DNA of 64,000 nucleotides from Desulfobacula sp. (GCA_023701135.1 JAMPXP010000010.1:1-64000); one strand, 5' to 3'; positions 42,103 to 51,634 are shown, counted from the stretch's first letter. Notes: generated from the letters alone by a model not told the origin. Made by a program: numbers and translations.

Positions 42103-43350
42103 TCATTTCTCATCGGGCCGGATTTCGTGCAAGGCAAGGCCTGCCAGATGATCCAGGTCTGCGTCCGTTACATGGGGAAGAAATCGCTTTCGATAGAGTT
42201 CATCATGCACAATCCGCACAATTGCGACCAGGGGGGCCGCCATGAGAACCCCCAGCACGCCGAAGGCGGCCACGCACAAGAGCATGGAAAAGATCACGGC
42301 CAACGGATGCAATTTCATGCCCCGGGCCATGATAAACGGCATGATCATGTTGTTCTCCAAGGCCTGCACGGCACCGTAGGCGAGCAGGACCCACAGCGGC
42401 GTCATCCCTCCCTGTCCCAGAGCCAGCAGGAGTGCGGGCAGGGCGCTGAGAATAGGACCCAGAAAGGGAACCGCTTCCAGAACGCCGGCGATAAGCCCCA
42501 GGACCAGGGCATCCATGAAACCAAAGATGGGCCACATGAGCAGGAATACCAGAGAACCGATGGTCAGCATTCCCAATGCCGTTGCTCCGGCCCAGGCAGG
42601 AATGAATTTTCCAATGCGCTGCAAAATAACCAGCGCCTTAGGGTGGTGTTCCTCGGGCAATAAGGAAAGCATTGCTCCAAAAACCGGGCGGGGATTCATG
42701 AGCATAAACACCACCCCGAAAAAGACCGTTACCAGAACGACCAGGATCTGGGCTCCGTTAAACGCCACTGCCGTGAAACTGCCCAGCAGGTCCTGAAACA
42801 TCCCGTTCAACCGGGACCGAAGAGAGTTTGATTCTTCAGGGGACAAGGGTGAAGGAGTGGTTCGAGGTATGGTTTCCGGTTCCTTTGCCCCCCCGTCTTC
42901 CCGGGCGATTTCAGTGCTGACCTCAGCCTGAAGTTTTTCCTCGAAAATGACGGCCTGCTGCTCCATTTTGATCAGAGGCTTTTGCAGACGTTCCCAGTAA
43001 CCAGGTACGGCATCGGAAATTTTAATGACCGAGTCCTTCATGGGTCCGAAGAGGGACCAGCCCACCAAAGCCATGGCTGATACCAATCCTGCCACAACCA
43101 AGCCCGTCGGTATCTTTCTGCCGCCCGTCAACGACCGCATCCGGGAAATCATTGGATTGACGGCAAGGGAAACGAGCAGCACCAGCAGGAAAGAGAGCAG
43201 AATGGGAGAAAGCAGCGAGAATGTCCGGATGAAGGCAAACAGCGCCACCCCCAATATCACATAGAATGAAATCGAGAGCGGCGCCGGTTCTGTCTTGGGA
43301 TGGGCCGCCGGGACGGTTTCCTTGCGGCTGGGTCTCTCATCGTTGGCCAT
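42103..43350 (-). CDS. AI-2E-family (PerM) transporter
   Basis: The 415-residue inner-membrane protein has about seven or eight helices. Typical features are an N-terminal helix pair (LGVALFAFIRTFSLLSPILLSFLLVLL), a long periplasmic or cytoplasmic helical insert (about 115-190) and the conserved late part ALVLGLIAGVLEAVPFLGPILSALPALLLA followed by QALENNMIMPFIMARGMKLHPLAVI. Family members export quorum signals, Na+/H+ or unknown substrates. The charged KTEPAPLS tail precedes helix 1. The ribosome site is weak. It is followed leftward by CheB-CheR and preceded by the DUF3309 gene ten bases upstream. Confidence 0.88.
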   Translation of the reverse strand: MANDERPSRKETVPAAHPKTEPAPLSISFYVILGVALFAFIRTFSLLSPILLSFLLVLLVSLAVNPMISRMRSLTGGRKIPTGLVVAGLVSAMALVGWSLFGPMKDSVIKISDAVPGYWERLQKPLIKMEQQAVIFEEKLQAEVSTEIAREDGGAKEPETIPRTTPSPLSPEESNSLRSRLNGMFQDLLGSFTAVAFNGAQILVVLVTVFFGVVFMLMNPRPVFGAMLSLLPEEHHPKALVILQRIGKFIPAWAGATALGMLTIGSLVFLLMWPIFGFMDALVLGLIAGVLEAVPFLGPILSALPALLLALGQGGMTPLWVLLAYGAVQALENNMIMPFIMARGMKLHPLAVIFSMLLCVAAFGVLGVLMAAPLVAIVRIVHDELYRKRFLPHVTDADLDHLAGLALHEIRPDEK

Positions 43351-43360
43351 CGCGGTTAAC

Positions 43361-43519
43361 CTAAATTCTGCCCAGAACGACCAGAATAAGAAGAATCAGC
43401 ACGATGAGCCCGATTCCCCCGCTGGGTCCATAGCCCCAGGATCGGCTGTGCGGCCAGGCAGGGATTACGCCCACCAGTGCCAGTATCAGTATAATGAGTA
43501 AAATTGTGCCTATTGCCAT
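43361..43519 (-). CDS. DUF3309-family small membrane protein
   Basis: The 52-residue protein has two hydrophobic helices flanking a loop WPHSRSWGYGPSGG, the classic DUF3309 signature (GTILLIILILALVGVIPAWPHS). ATG 43519 follows a GAGGAG site. These peptides occur beside osmotic and envelope-stress genes, here BON and AI-2E genes. Molecular role unknown. Confidence 0.85.
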   Translation of the reverse strand: MAIGTILLIILILALVGVIPAWPHSRSWGYGPSGGIGLIVLILLILVVLGRI

Positions 43520-43612
43520 GGTTTCTCCTCCTCTTTAAATATGATGGCCACCCGCCGCCGAATAATATCCGGCGGCGGGTGGTTTGACGTCTCAATGGAT
43601 ACCGGATCAGGT

Positions 43613-44404
43613 TTACTCAACGGTCATATTGTTGTAGACACTCTTTACGCCGTCAACATCGCCTGCGTATTTCCCGGCCAGATCCTTAGCGGCCGCAGTC
43701 TTGGCTTTGCCTGCCAGGGTGACCACTCCATCTTTGGTCTCGACTTTGGTGGCGAGGGCACTGGTCGAGCGATGGTAAAGCAATGAGGTTTTGACCAGGG
43801 CGGTAATGGATGCATCATCAATGGCTTCGATCACGGTCTCTGTTTTCTGGGCTGCGGTTTTGTTATCCGGGGTTGCAGCGGCTGCACCTGGCACGGTCAT
43901 TTCATTCTTTACCATTTCAACACCTTCAACATCCATGACATATTCGGTGGTGAGGTCCTTTTGAGCAAGGCTGGAGGCCTCGCCGCGCAAAGTGACGGTT
44001 CCCTTGTCGGCGAGAACCTCGGTTCCGGTACCGCTGACGTTTCTATGAAATAAAAGGGTGGTTTTCACTTTGGTGATGAGCCATGCATCTGATTTTTCAG
44101 CAGGGCGGTTTTCACCTTTTTCTTCCAGCTTGTTGTCGACACCCTTAACGCCGGGCAGACCCGCAACGGTTTCTCCGGCCAATGATTTATGGGATGCATC
44201 CAGAACTGTCCCGGTCAAGGTGACAAATCCGTTTTTCGACTTCATTTTAATCTTATCGTCCTTGAGGTAGGTCTTGAACACATAGGTCTTTTTAGCGGAT
44301 GATTCGATACGGTCATCCGTCTCATTTGCAAAAAGCGGGGCGGTGATGAACAGCATGGATACTGCGACGGCCAAAATTACCAAACGGTACATGGGTTTTT
44401 TCAT
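43613..44404 (-). CDS. BON-domain periplasmic protein (OsmY-like)
   Basis: The 263-residue protein has a signal peptide (MKKPMYRLVILAVAVSMLF, cleavage near LFANE) and three BON domains (about 28-90, 105-170 and 190-260). They have repeating patterns such as KTYLKDDKIKMKSKNGFVTLTGTV and VKSVYNNMTV. BON domains bind phospholipids; OsmY relatives are induced by osmotic and envelope stress. AGGAG precedes the ATG. It likely forms one unit with the DUF3309 gene 93 bases downstream. Confidence 0.88.
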   Translation of the reverse strand: MKKPMYRLVILAVAVSMLFITAPLFANETDDRIESSAKKTYVFKTYLKDDKIKMKSKNGFVTLTGTVLDASHKSLAGETVAGLPGVKGVDNKLEEKGENRPAEKSDAWLITKVKTTLLFHRNVSGTGTEVLADKGTVTLRGEASSLAQKDLTTEYVMDVEGVEMVKNEMTVPGAAAATPDNKTAAQKTETVIEAIDDASITALVKTSLLYHRSTSALATKVETKDGVVTLAGKAKTAAAKDLAGKYAGDVDGVKSVYNNMTVE

Positions 44405-44471
44405 TTTATGTTTCTCCTGTCTTTAAATTGATTTTAAATATAACGGGAAACGAAAAGGCTTCCCTCGGTCT

Positions 44472-44729
44472 TTATAATGAGTCAACGGATCTCGGTTCGA
44501 GATGTTCATCATAACCTGTCTGCAGGGAGGCCTCATCTTTTCTATAATACGGTCTGTCGCCGATATCATAGTCTGCTTTAGATTCTCCTTTATCACCGAT
44601 ATCATCGGCTCCTGTCCGTTTCAGAATGTCCCTGCCTTTATTTTTCCACTCTTTATCGTCGGCATGAATGGACAAGAGAATCCCCTCTTCTTTGATCTGC
44701 CCTTCATAATGAGATGCCTGCTTCGCTCT
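44472..44729 (-). pseudogene. General-stress (YflT-like) protein, C-terminal remnant
   Basis: The frame is open from 44729 and encodes ASHYEGQIKEEGILLSIHADD, then ILKRTGADDIGDKGESKADY. This is the second half of heat-induced stress proteins of the YflT type, which begin about 70 residues earlier. The only possible starts (a TTG at 44675) have no ribosome site, and the N-terminal half is missing upstream where the SOD gene ends. I take it as a truncated gene; expression by read-through from the SOD gene is possible. Confidence 0.45.
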
Positions 44730-44748
44730 TCATCTTTTTCATTTCCGG

Positions 44749-45369
44749 CTATCCGTTCAGAAGGGTCTCAAGCCGTTCGTTTACCTCCGTCCAGTTCACT
44801 ATATTCCAAAAGGCCTCAACAAATTTGGCCCTGTCGTTTTTGTAGTCAAGATAATAGGCGTGCTCCCAGACATCCAGAACCATCAAAATCCTGAACATGG
44901 GGTAAACATTGGTGTTGTGCTTTTCGACCTGCATGATGATGGGCCTGTTCGTCTTTTTACAAAAGGTGACCGCTGCCCAGCCAGAGCCTTCGACACTTAA
45001 TGCCGTCTGGGAAAATATTTTTTTAAACCGGTCAAAGGAGCCGTATTCTTCATCGATTGTTTTTGCAATTGTTTTTGCCGGTTTCCCGCCCCCGCCTTTA
45101 TCCTGGGGGGCGAGATTCTGCCAGAACAGCGAATGCAGCAGGTGCCCCCCGATGTGAAACGAGAGTTCCTTGAATGTCGCCTTTGTGTCGAAATCGGCAC
45201 TGTCGGCCCTGGCCGTATCCATCTTCTGAAGGATGGCGTTGGCCCCATTTACGTAGGCTGCATGGTGCTTGTCATGATGCAGCTTCAACAGGTCTTCCGA
45301 TATGACCGGTGCAAGCGCATGATAATCGTATTCAAGTTCGGGTAAACTGTATAATTTGGGTGTGTCCAT
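44749..45369 (-). CDS. sod: Superoxide dismutase (Fe/Mn)
   Basis: The 206-residue enzyme converts superoxide to oxygen and peroxide. Metal ligands are seen: His in [11 protein letters not shown], His in [13 protein letters not shown], and Asp/His in [11 protein letters not shown]. The protein resembles the archaeal/anaerobe branch of Fe- or cambialistic SODs; GSGWAAV and the SFHIGGH segment do not decide Fe versus Mn. No signal peptide is seen, so it is cytoplasmic. AAGGAGA precedes the ATG. Rubredoxin lies 89 bases upstream, typical of oxygen-defence cassettes in sulfate reducers. Confidence 0.93.
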   Translation of the reverse strand: MDTPKLYSLPELEYDYHALAPVISEDLLKLHHDKHHAAYVNGANAILQKMDTARADSADFDTKATFKELSFHIGGHLLHSLFWQNLAPQDKGGGGKPAKTIAKTIDEEYGSFDRFKKIFSQTALSVEGSGWAAVTFCKKTNRPIIMQVEKHNTNVYPMFRILMVLDVWEHAYYLDYKNDRAKFVEAFWNIVNWTEVNERLETLLNG

Positions 45370-45458
45370 TTTTCGTCTCCTTTTTGGGGGTGTTTGTCGG
45401 TTTCGTCAATGCATTGTTTCAGTCTCTCATCCAATGCCTCAGACAGATATCCTTTTAT

Positions 45459-45620
45459 TTATGATAGTTTTTCAAATTCAGCCTTGGCAGCTCCACAAAC
45501 GGGGCAAACCCAGTCCTCGGGCAGGTCCTCGAAAGAGGTTCCCGGCCCGATGCCGCCGTCCTCGTCTCCTTTTTCAGGATCATATATGTAGTCACAAGAG
45601 GTACAACGCCATTTTTTCAT
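45459..45620 (-). CDS. Rubredoxin
   Basis: The 53-residue one-iron electron carrier has CxxC pairs in [12 protein letters not shown] and [10 protein letters not shown], with the family [19 protein letters not shown] core. Start 45620 is fixed by AAGGAG six bases upstream; the longer frame has no site. It likely passes electrons to oxygen- or peroxide-reducing enzymes and lies between PRC-barrel and SOD genes, all leftward. Confidence 0.95.
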   Translation of the reverse strand: MKKWRCTSCDYIYDPEKGDEDGGIGPGTSFEDLPEDWVCPVCGAAKAEFEKLS

Positions 45621-45639
45621 AATCACTCCTTTCTTTCTG

Positions 45640-46404
45640 TTAAAGTGTCGGTTCACTGACCCAATATCCTTCTTTCTTATAATATCGATGCAATCCGGTC
45701 TCATACTCCCGATAATCCCGGGTCAGCAGGGAATCGTCCGTGTATTCCGGCGAACTTTTGATGGTCTCGCGGGTAAGATTGAGCAATACTTTTGATTGAG
45801 TCCAACTGACGCGGTCAATCCATTGGGTTGAAATCAAAACTTTTTTCCCGGGCCACCAGTTTTTGGTATCAATCACAAGATAGCGAATGGCCCACAGGTC
45901 ATCATCAATGATAAAATCATCTACGTGGCCGATCTCGCCGTCCGTTGCCTTAATCTCATGACCATTCACATCATTGGTGTTGAGCAGATGGTGATCCCAG
46001 GGTTTTGAGCCTTCGGCGGTTGCTCTCAAATTATCCTTGCCGCGCACGAGATTCGGACTGGATCCCCACATATAGGGGCCCTTCCAATACAAAGGCCAGC
46101 CATGATGCCCGTAATAGATCTCCTCATATTGCTGTGAAACGGAGTTGCCGGTGTTCAGGGACGGGCTGTCCTCAATCTGTTTTTTGGTCAGATTGACGGT
46201 GATGCTTTCCTTTTCTTTATCAAGGGCCAGCAACGCATACGGAGAAATCAAAACCTGCCTGCCCGTAAGCCAGTTCCCTGTGTCGGCCACCAGGTAGCGA
46301 ATGGCCCAGTGCTTGTCATCAAAATAGAATTGACTGACCTTGCCGATTACCCCGTCGAGGCCTTCCAGCTTATAGCCCCGTAGTGTTTTTGCTTTGCTCA
46401 GCAT
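45640..46404 (-). CDS. PRC-barrel protein with two barrels
   Basis: The 254-residue soluble protein contains two PRC-barrel domains. The first is about 5-75 ([32 protein letters not shown]), the second about 128-205 ([32 protein letters not shown]). Each barrel is followed by a [20 protein letters not shown] strand, showing internal duplication. Related double-PRC proteins are common beside stress genes; the function is unknown. AAAGG precedes the ATG. It begins the leftward group with rubredoxin and SOD, directly after the PEP-CTERM terminator. Confidence 0.85.
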   Translation of the reverse strand: MLSKAKTLRGYKLEGLDGVIGKVSQFYFDDKHWAIRYLVADTGNWLTGRQVLISPYALLALDKEKESITVNLTKKQIEDSPSLNTGNSVSQQYEEIYYGHHGWPLYWKGPYMWGSSPNLVRGKDNLRATAEGSKPWDHHLLNTNDVNGHEIKATDGEIGHVDDFIIDDDLWAIRYLVIDTKNWWPGKKVLISTQWIDRVSWTQSKVLLNLTRETIKSSPEYTDDSLLTRDYREYETGLHRYYKKEGYWVSEPTL

Positions 46405-46455
46405 GATGGTTGCCTTTCATTCTTTGACTTTGTTGATTGTGCTTCAAGGGTAAGA

Positions 46456-46489
46456 ATTAAGGGCGGATCATGTTTCATCCGCCCTTAAT
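46456..46489 (-). terminator. Strong terminator of the PEP-CTERM gene
   Basis: A perfect 13-bp inverted repeat ATTAAGGGCGGAT/ATCCGCCCTTAAT with an 8-base loop lies 26 bases behind the stop at 46515. A short U-rich TTCTTA follows on the minus strand. Confidence 0.8.
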
Positions 46490-46514
46490 CCTAATGGTTA
46501 CAATTCAAGATGGG

Positions 46515-47093
46515 TTAGTTCTTTTTTCTTGCCAATCCGGCGAGACCAAGGAGACCCAGACCGAAAAGGATCACTGTGGCGGGTTCCGGTACGGGTGCCT
46601 GGTAGTCAGGCGGAACCAGGGTTGACAAGGTGAAGGTAGATCTATCGCCGGCACTGGTTGCGCTTAAAAACCAGATGCTATCGGTAGAGTCAAGGCCGGT
46701 TATGGATGCCCAACCGGTTCCCTTAATAGCTATGGAATTTGCCGTGGCAAATTCGACCTCAGAGGTCAGCAAATCATAGCTGTATGTTTTACCATCATAA
46801 TCAATCACCCAGAAATTTGAAATTTCCGTATTCACATCCGGCACAAACGTGAAGGTGCTGAGTGCAACAGGTGTATTTCCAGGAATCGCAGCATAATCAA
46901 AGGTCCCTCCGTGAGTTGAGACGACAACATCGGTGAACTCTTGAAACGTCGTAGCCATATCCAAAAATCCACTGTCCGACTGGAATGTCCCGCTAAAAGA
47001 CGTATACCCATAAATCGTTGCAGCCTGCGCATTGAACGCAAAAGCGCAGATCACAGCCACTAAAAAGGTGAAACTCAGCATTGTTTTTTTCAT
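46515..47093 (-). CDS. PEP-CTERM sorting-signal protein
   Basis: The 192-residue exported protein has a signal peptide (MKKTMLSFTFLVAVICAF, cleavage after AQA), a beta-rich body of about 130 residues (ATIYGYTSFSGTFQSD ... GDRSTFTLSTL), and the sorting tail VPEPATVILFGLGLLGLAGL with ARKKN. The tail is cut by an exosortase (EpsH/XrtA), which is not in this window. Body function is unknown; such proteins are tied to exopolysaccharide or biofilm matrix. AAGGA-rich sequence precedes the ATG, and it ends in its own terminator: a single-gene unit. Confidence 0.92.
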   Translation of the reverse strand: MKKTMLSFTFLVAVICAFAFNAQAATIYGYTSFSGTFQSDSGFLDMATTFQEFTDVVVSTHGGTFDYAAIPGNTPVALSTFTFVPDVNTEISNFWVIDYDGKTYSYDLLTSEVEFATANSIAIKGTGWASITGLDSTDSIWFLSATSAGDRSTFTLSTLVPPDYQAPVPEPATVILFGLGLLGLAGLARKKN

Positions 47094-47651
47094 AAATCTA
47101 ATCCTTTTTCCTTAAATTGTTTTTATTAAATTGTTTTGAAAACTTCAGGCGTTAAGCCAGGGGATAAATAACCTCATCGAAACAAAAACATCTTGCAGCC
47201 AAATCTTTTCAGGCCGGCGGCCTCCTCCTTTCTGCCTGCCTCAGATTAATGTTTATCATTCAGCGGAAATCCTTTGCGCCCGAATCTCCGGCGTCTGGAA
47301 AACTGATGATTGCAGCATGCGTGCCAGGTGTTGGCCGCAGCCTGGAAAGGAGCCGTTTAAAAATGAAGGCAAATGGCGGGAACAAAGGTTTCAGAAACAT
47401 TCTTGGCGATATCTTTTTAAATAAAAAACGCTGCTGCCGGGAAATTTTCAACCCCCTTTTCGATCTTCCGCAGCATAACCATAAGAGGTGACCGAGTCGT
47501 TTTTTGGCCAATGCATCATATTTGACCAAACAGCCTGTCCCGGTTTGTTTATCTTTGAGCTTTTTTATCTTGGGGCTTTGCATCTTGGGGCTTGAATGGC
47601 CCTGGGCCTTGTGTCATACTGGGCGAAATCCTGCTGAGGAGGCAGGGCCCC
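47094..47651. other. Intergenic stretch, no gene seen
   Basis: These 558 bases between divergent PEP-CTERM and RelA/SpoT-domain genes hold no convincing coding frame. A minus-strand ORF (47260-47583) has poor protein character. A 15-base direct repeat with ATCTTGGGGCTT occurs at about 47566-47594. An operator-like AT-rich match to the sigma-54 palindrome (47496-47527) lacks a usable promoter. Both flanking genes must have their promoters here; none is clear. Confidence 0.5.
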
Positions 47652-48758
47652 ATGAGAAAACGCCAGAAAGAAGCGATTTTAATCTCGTTTCTCAAAGAAA
47701 AACAAAAATACGAGAAGCTTGCCGATTATATGATCCATCTGATCAAGGATGATCCTGCATCCCCCAGGGAAAGCCTTCATACCATCACCTATCGCATTAA
47801 GGACAAGGAACGCCTCCTGGAAAAAATCGATGAAGAAAACAAACAGATCAAAGCCGATAAACTGCCGATTACCCGGAAGAATTTTAAGGAAAGAATCGGG
47901 GATTTGCTGGGTATTCGCCTGATCTGCCTCCGGCTTTCGGATATCAATACCCTGAAAGCCTATCTTGAACTTTTAGCCGATGAGAATATCCTGCGGTTTA
48001 TCCAGAAGCCGGATCACAAAAGATCGTTTATCCTGCCGGTGGATCCGGGGGAGACGATTCCGGAGGGACTCAATCTCCGGTATAGCGGGTATTCCTCCAT
48101 CCACTACCAGGTGGAGCTGGGCCAAAACGCGGATGGGGCCGATGAGTTCAAAGGTTTTCAGATAGAGCTTCAGTTAAGGACCATCCTTGAGGAAGCCTGG
48201 GGTGAAATCGATCATAAATACCGGTATGTCTTCAGCCGAAGCGGCCATGTGCTTCCGGATTATATCCACACCGGGTTCTACAATTTAAGCGCCTATCTTC
48301 AAGCAGCCGCTCTCCAGGCGGAGCATCTGTGCCGGCAGGCAGAATCCTGCGGTTTTATGGATCCGCAAAAAGCAAAAGAGTTCCCATCGAGCCCGAAAAA
48401 AACCGGGCCGGCCAGCGTTCCGGCACCATTTTCAGCAGCCCTGGAAAAAGCCTTTGGCCCTCAACTGACGGTGAGAACCGTCGCCTATATCCTGAAACGG
48501 ATTGAAAAATCAAACCATGTGGAAAAGCCGCATATCGTTTTTCAGAAAATTTTCACCAAGGCCCGGCTGAAAGACTTCAGAACGGTTTTCAGGGAAGTTC
48601 TCAAACGTGAGCCCTTTGAAGACGAAGCCAAAAGGAATATTGATGCCATTAATGCCGTGAATTTTGCTTTATCGGATGAGATTCAAGGCAAGAGGGTCGC
48701 AAAGGAAGGGTTAAGATCCATCCTGAAATGGAAGGCAAAACCCGTAAAAATATCCTGA
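47652..48758 (+). CDS. RelA/SpoT-domain (ppGpp synthetase-like) protein
   Basis: The protein has about 368 residues. The nucleotidyltransferase synthetase domain (about 25-215) shows YRIKDKERLLEKI, GDLLGIRLIC, YSGYSSIHYQV and ELQLRTILEEAWGEIDHKY, all equivalents of the (p)ppGpp-synthetase motifs. There is no HD hydrolase, TGS or ACT domain. The C-terminal 150 residues are helical and not recognised. It could be a small alarmone synthetase or a toxin of the toxSAS type that modifies other targets. The start is set by GAGGAGG nine bases before ATG 47652. No antitoxin-like partner was found next to it. Confidence 0.8.
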   Translation: MRKRQKEAILISFLKEKQKYEKLADYMIHLIKDDPASPRESLHTITYRIKDKERLLEKIDEENKQIKADKLPITRKNFKERIGDLLGIRLICLRLSDINTLKAYLELLADENILRFIQKPDHKRSFILPVDPGETIPEGLNLRYSGYSSIHYQVELGQNADGADEFKGFQIELQLRTILEEAWGEIDHKYRYVFSRSGHVLPDYIHTGFYNLSAYLQAAALQAEHLCRQAESCGFMDPQKAKEFPSSPKKTGPASVPAPFSAALEKAFGPQLTVRTVAYILKRIEKSNHVEKPHIVFQKIFTKARLKDFRTVFREVLKREPFEDEAKRNIDAINAVNFALSDEIQGKRVAKEGLRSILKWKAKPVKIS

Positions 48759-48911
48759 CCCTTAAATTCCATATTGTAATTCATCATGAAATCATGGTAT
48801 TAAATTTCAGAAAATCACGTAATTGAAATCCACTTTTTAAACATTGCCGTCCATATCCGTTTTTGTTTCAATTGAAAAATGACAACGGCATCGGAATCCA
48901 TGTCTTAGGAA

Positions 48912-49220
48912 GTGGACGATATTACTGAAAAATCGCGGCAAATCACAGAAGATGCGGTGGATAAAGCGGAACAGGCCCCCATCAAGGTAAAAGAACTGGG
49001 AGACGCAGCCAAAGATATCGGCAGCAAGATTGAACGGATGCAACCGTCCACCCATGATGACGTATCCCAGATAGACCGAATTTCAACGGTCATCAACGAT
49101 GTCGACGAGATTGTCTCAACCATTGCCGCTGCAATCGAAGAACAATCTACAGTGACAAAGGAAATCGCTTATGCTTGTCGCCATAATGGGGAAATTCAGG
49201 CTGAAATAATATATGGGTAA
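48912..49220 (+). pseudogene. Chemoreceptor (MCP) signalling-domain remnant
   Basis: The frame covers about 100 residues that match the late part of an MCP signalling domain: KELGDAAKDIGSKIERMQ, DRISTVINDVDEIVSTIAAAIEEQSTVTKEIA. Sensor, HAMP and hairpin tip are missing, there is no ribosome site, and the end runs into unrelated sequence. It precedes a complete chemoreceptor 0.7 kb downstream and is best read as a decayed duplicate. Confidence 0.7.
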
Positions 49221-49318
49221 GATTATTCCATTTGATCAGGGTAAGGTTACGGATGTGCCAAAGCACACATTGTCTTTGCAATGTGAATTACATAACAACA
49301 AATAGCGGGAGGACGGTT

Positions 49319-49861
49319 ATGAAACAAATTAAGCTTATCGGTTTGACAGTCTTGGTATTGATGGCATTTACGGCTGCGGGACAGGCCCTTGATGACGCCA
49401 CCAAGGCCAAGGTGGATGCCAAGATTACCCAATATAAGCCCTGGGGTACGGATCCAAAGGTTGTGGAGGCGGTCAAGGCATTCAATGCCTCGCCCCCGGC
49501 CTATGCAAAGGATATGACCCAGGACAAATGGCAGTCATTGACCTTGCTCAGCCCTGAGGTAAAGGCCATTGCCACCTGTGAACTGTCCAAATATTTGAAA
49601 GACAAGAAGGATGCCTCTGTTTCCGAAGCCTTTGTGTCCGGCGCCGACGGGACAAAGGTTGCCTTTCTGGCCAAGTCGAGCAACTGGAGCCACAAAGGCA
49701 AACCGAAACACGATGATCCCATGGCCGGCAAAACATGGACCGGAGAAGTTGAAATCGATGCCTCCTCGGGCCAGCAGCAGATCCAGATCGGCATCCCTGT
49801 GATGGACCAGGGAAAGGCCATTGGTTCCATTGTTATCGGTTTTAACGTTACCAAAATGTGA
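49319..49861 (+). CDS. Periplasmic sensor-like protein (Cache/PDC-like), chemoreceptor companion
   Basis: The 180-residue exported protein has a signal peptide (MKQIKLIGLTVLVLMAFTAAGQA) and a mature domain with ending GEVEIDASSGQQQIQIGIPVMDQGKAIGSIVIGFNV. That end is the beta-sheet signature of PDC/Cache ligand-binding modules, without membrane anchor or output. GGGAGGA precedes the ATG at 49319. Because the MCP 65 bases downstream has only a simple four-helix-type sensor region, this free module may bind a ligand and present it to that receptor. The assignment is from pattern only. Confidence 0.7.
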   Translation: MKQIKLIGLTVLVLMAFTAAGQALDDATKAKVDAKITQYKPWGTDPKVVEAVKAFNASPPAYAKDMTQDKWQSLTLLSPEVKAIATCELSKYLKDKKDASVSEAFVSGADGTKVAFLAKSSNWSHKGKPKHDDPMAGKTWTGEVEIDASSGQQQIQIGIPVMDQGKAIGSIVIGFNVTKM

Positions 49862-49925
49862 TGGTCTCTGAATTATAAAACGTTACCAGATTCTTCCTCA
49901 ATCATTTTCAAGGAAAGGGAATACC

Positions 49926-51557
49926 ATGAAAATAAAAATCAAGATCCTGATTCTGGGTCTTTGCGGCAGTATTTTATCCATCCTCACGGCCGCCATCCTT
50001 TTCTCCGTTCTATGGAGTTCCAATGGCCGCCTTGCTATCCTCTTGAAAGAGTCTATGGATCAAAACCGGAATCTCATCGTCATTGTCCAGAGATCTTCGG
50101 ATGCCCAGGGCGCCTTACAGAAAATTCTCATTGAGGAAGATCTGGACCTTTTACAGGCCCATTTGGATACCTATACCGCCATCAAAAAAGAGGTCGACGG
50201 GCTTGTTGCTTCTGAAAGCACAGGAACCGGCGAGGCGGGCGACAAATGGAAAGCCTTGCTGGAGATCAACCAGAAAGTGCTGGACCAGGCCTTGATCGGT
50301 CAACAGGCCCAGGCCAACCTGATATTCATCCGGGAAGCATCGCCGCGGTTCCAGGAGATGTTCGGGGCCGTGACACAGTTGAGCAAGCTGGCTGCGGAAA
50401 AAGACAAGGCCGCCACGGAAAAGGTCATTCATGGGGTGGAAAAGATCCAGATGGGCGTGGGCGTAGCCATTATCGTCCTTGTCGCCATTACATTGTTATT
50501 CAGTTACTGGACCATGAAAAGTGTTCTGGATCCGCTGAAACGCACGACGGAAATGCTTCAGGACATTGCCCAGGGGGAAGGGGATCTGACCAAACGGCTG
50601 GATGCCGGCCGAAAAGACGAGATCGGAGAAATGGCCCGCTATTTCAACCAGTTCATCCAGAAATTGCAGGGGATTATCGGCAACGTCGCCACCAATGCCG
50701 ATACCGTGGCCTCGGCATCCACGGAATTGACGGCTGTTTCGGACCAGATGACCCTGAATTCCGGGAACACGGCTGAGAACTCCCATGCCGTTGCTGCGGC
50801 GGCGGAAGAGATGAGTACCAATATGAACAATGTGTCCTCGGCCATGGAAGATACCTCGGCCAATATCCAGATGATCGTCTCGGCAGCAGAGGAGATGACC
50901 TCCACCATCCAGGAAATCGCCAACAATACCGCCAAAGGCAATGCCATCACCCAGAAAGCGGTCCGGACCGCAGGGGAGGTGTCGGGAAAGGTGAATAATC
51001 TGAGCAATGCCGCCAGAGAAATCAGCAAGGTCACGGAAACCATTGCCGATATTTCCGGCCAGACCAATCTTCTGGCATTGAACGCCACCATTGAGGCGGC
51101 CAGGGCCGGTGAAGCCGGCAAAGGATTTGCCGTGGTGGCAAGTGAGATAAAAACCCTGGCCCAGCAGACAGCCCAGGCAACAAATGAAATCAATACCAAA
51201 ATTTCCGGCGTCCAGGCCACCACAGCCGATTCGGTCAAGGCCATTGAAGAGATTGTCCTTGTCATCAATGAGATTAATGAGATCATGACCACGGTAGCCA
51301 CGGCCATTGAGGAGCAATCGGCCACGACCCGGGAAATCTCCAAAAATGTCGGTCAGGCGGCTTCAGGCGTCACTGAAGCCAACGACAATATGGGCCAGAT
51401 TCTAGGGGCAACGACTGAGGTCTCCCAAAATATTTCAAAGGTCAGCCAGGACACGGAACAGATGAGTTCCGGCAGTGCCCAGGTCAATGAAAGCGCTCGG
51501 GAGCTCTCCAGATTGGCCGAAGAGTTAAATCAGATGATCAGTCAGTTCAAAATTTAA
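49926..51557 (+). CDS. Methyl-accepting chemotaxis protein
   Basis: The 543-residue receptor has TM1 (about 5-28), a helical periplasmic domain (about 30-178, 4HB-like), TM2 ([18 protein letters not shown], about 178-196), HAMP ([28 protein letters not shown]) and a signalling domain. The hairpin tip is [30 protein letters not shown]. No C-terminal CheR-tether pentapeptide is seen. AAGGGA lies eight bases before the ATG. It follows the Cache-like periplasmic protein and likely senses with it. No other che genes lie nearby. Confidence 0.93.
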   Translation: MKIKIKILILGLCGSILSILTAAILFSVLWSSNGRLAILLKESMDQNRNLIVIVQRSSDAQGALQKILIEEDLDLLQAHLDTYTAIKKEVDGLVASESTGTGEAGDKWKALLEINQKVLDQALIGQQAQANLIFIREASPRFQEMFGAVTQLSKLAAEKDKAATEKVIHGVEKIQMGVGVAIIVLVAITLLFSYWTMKSVLDPLKRTTEMLQDIAQGEGDLTKRLDAGRKDEIGEMARYFNQFIQKLQGIIGNVATNADTVASASTELTAVSDQMTLNSGNTAENSHAVAAAAEEMSTNMNNVSSAMEDTSANIQMIVSAAEEMTSTIQEIANNTAKGNAITQKAVRTAGEVSGKVNNLSNAAREISKVTETIADISGQTNLLALNATIEAARAGEAGKGFAVVASEIKTLAQQTAQATNEINTKISGVQATTADSVKAIEEIVLVINEINEIMTTVATAIEEQSATTREISKNVGQAASGVTEANDNMGQILGATTEVSQNISKVSQDTEQMSSGSAQVNESARELSRLAEELNQMISQFKI

Positions 51558-51634
51558 AAGGCTGCAAAATCCGTAAAAATACCCTGACACCCGGTAAGGG
51601 CTCTGGATTTCAGGAGCGTCACAGTGGGTGTTGT

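Noticed and set aside
47260-47583. 107-codon minus-strand ORF in the intergenic gap
   Set aside because: Basic, low-complexity translation, no ribosome site, no family; considered non-coding.
47496-47635. A fourth operator-promoter unit before the RelA/SpoT-domain gene
   Set aside because: Two degenerate palindromes and a TGGGCGAAATCCTGCT element exist, but the predicted start would fall after the ribosome site and half-sites match poorly.
49270-49295. Sigma-54 promoter before the Cache-like gene
   Set aside because: A TTGCA is present but the -24 GG is replaced by CA.
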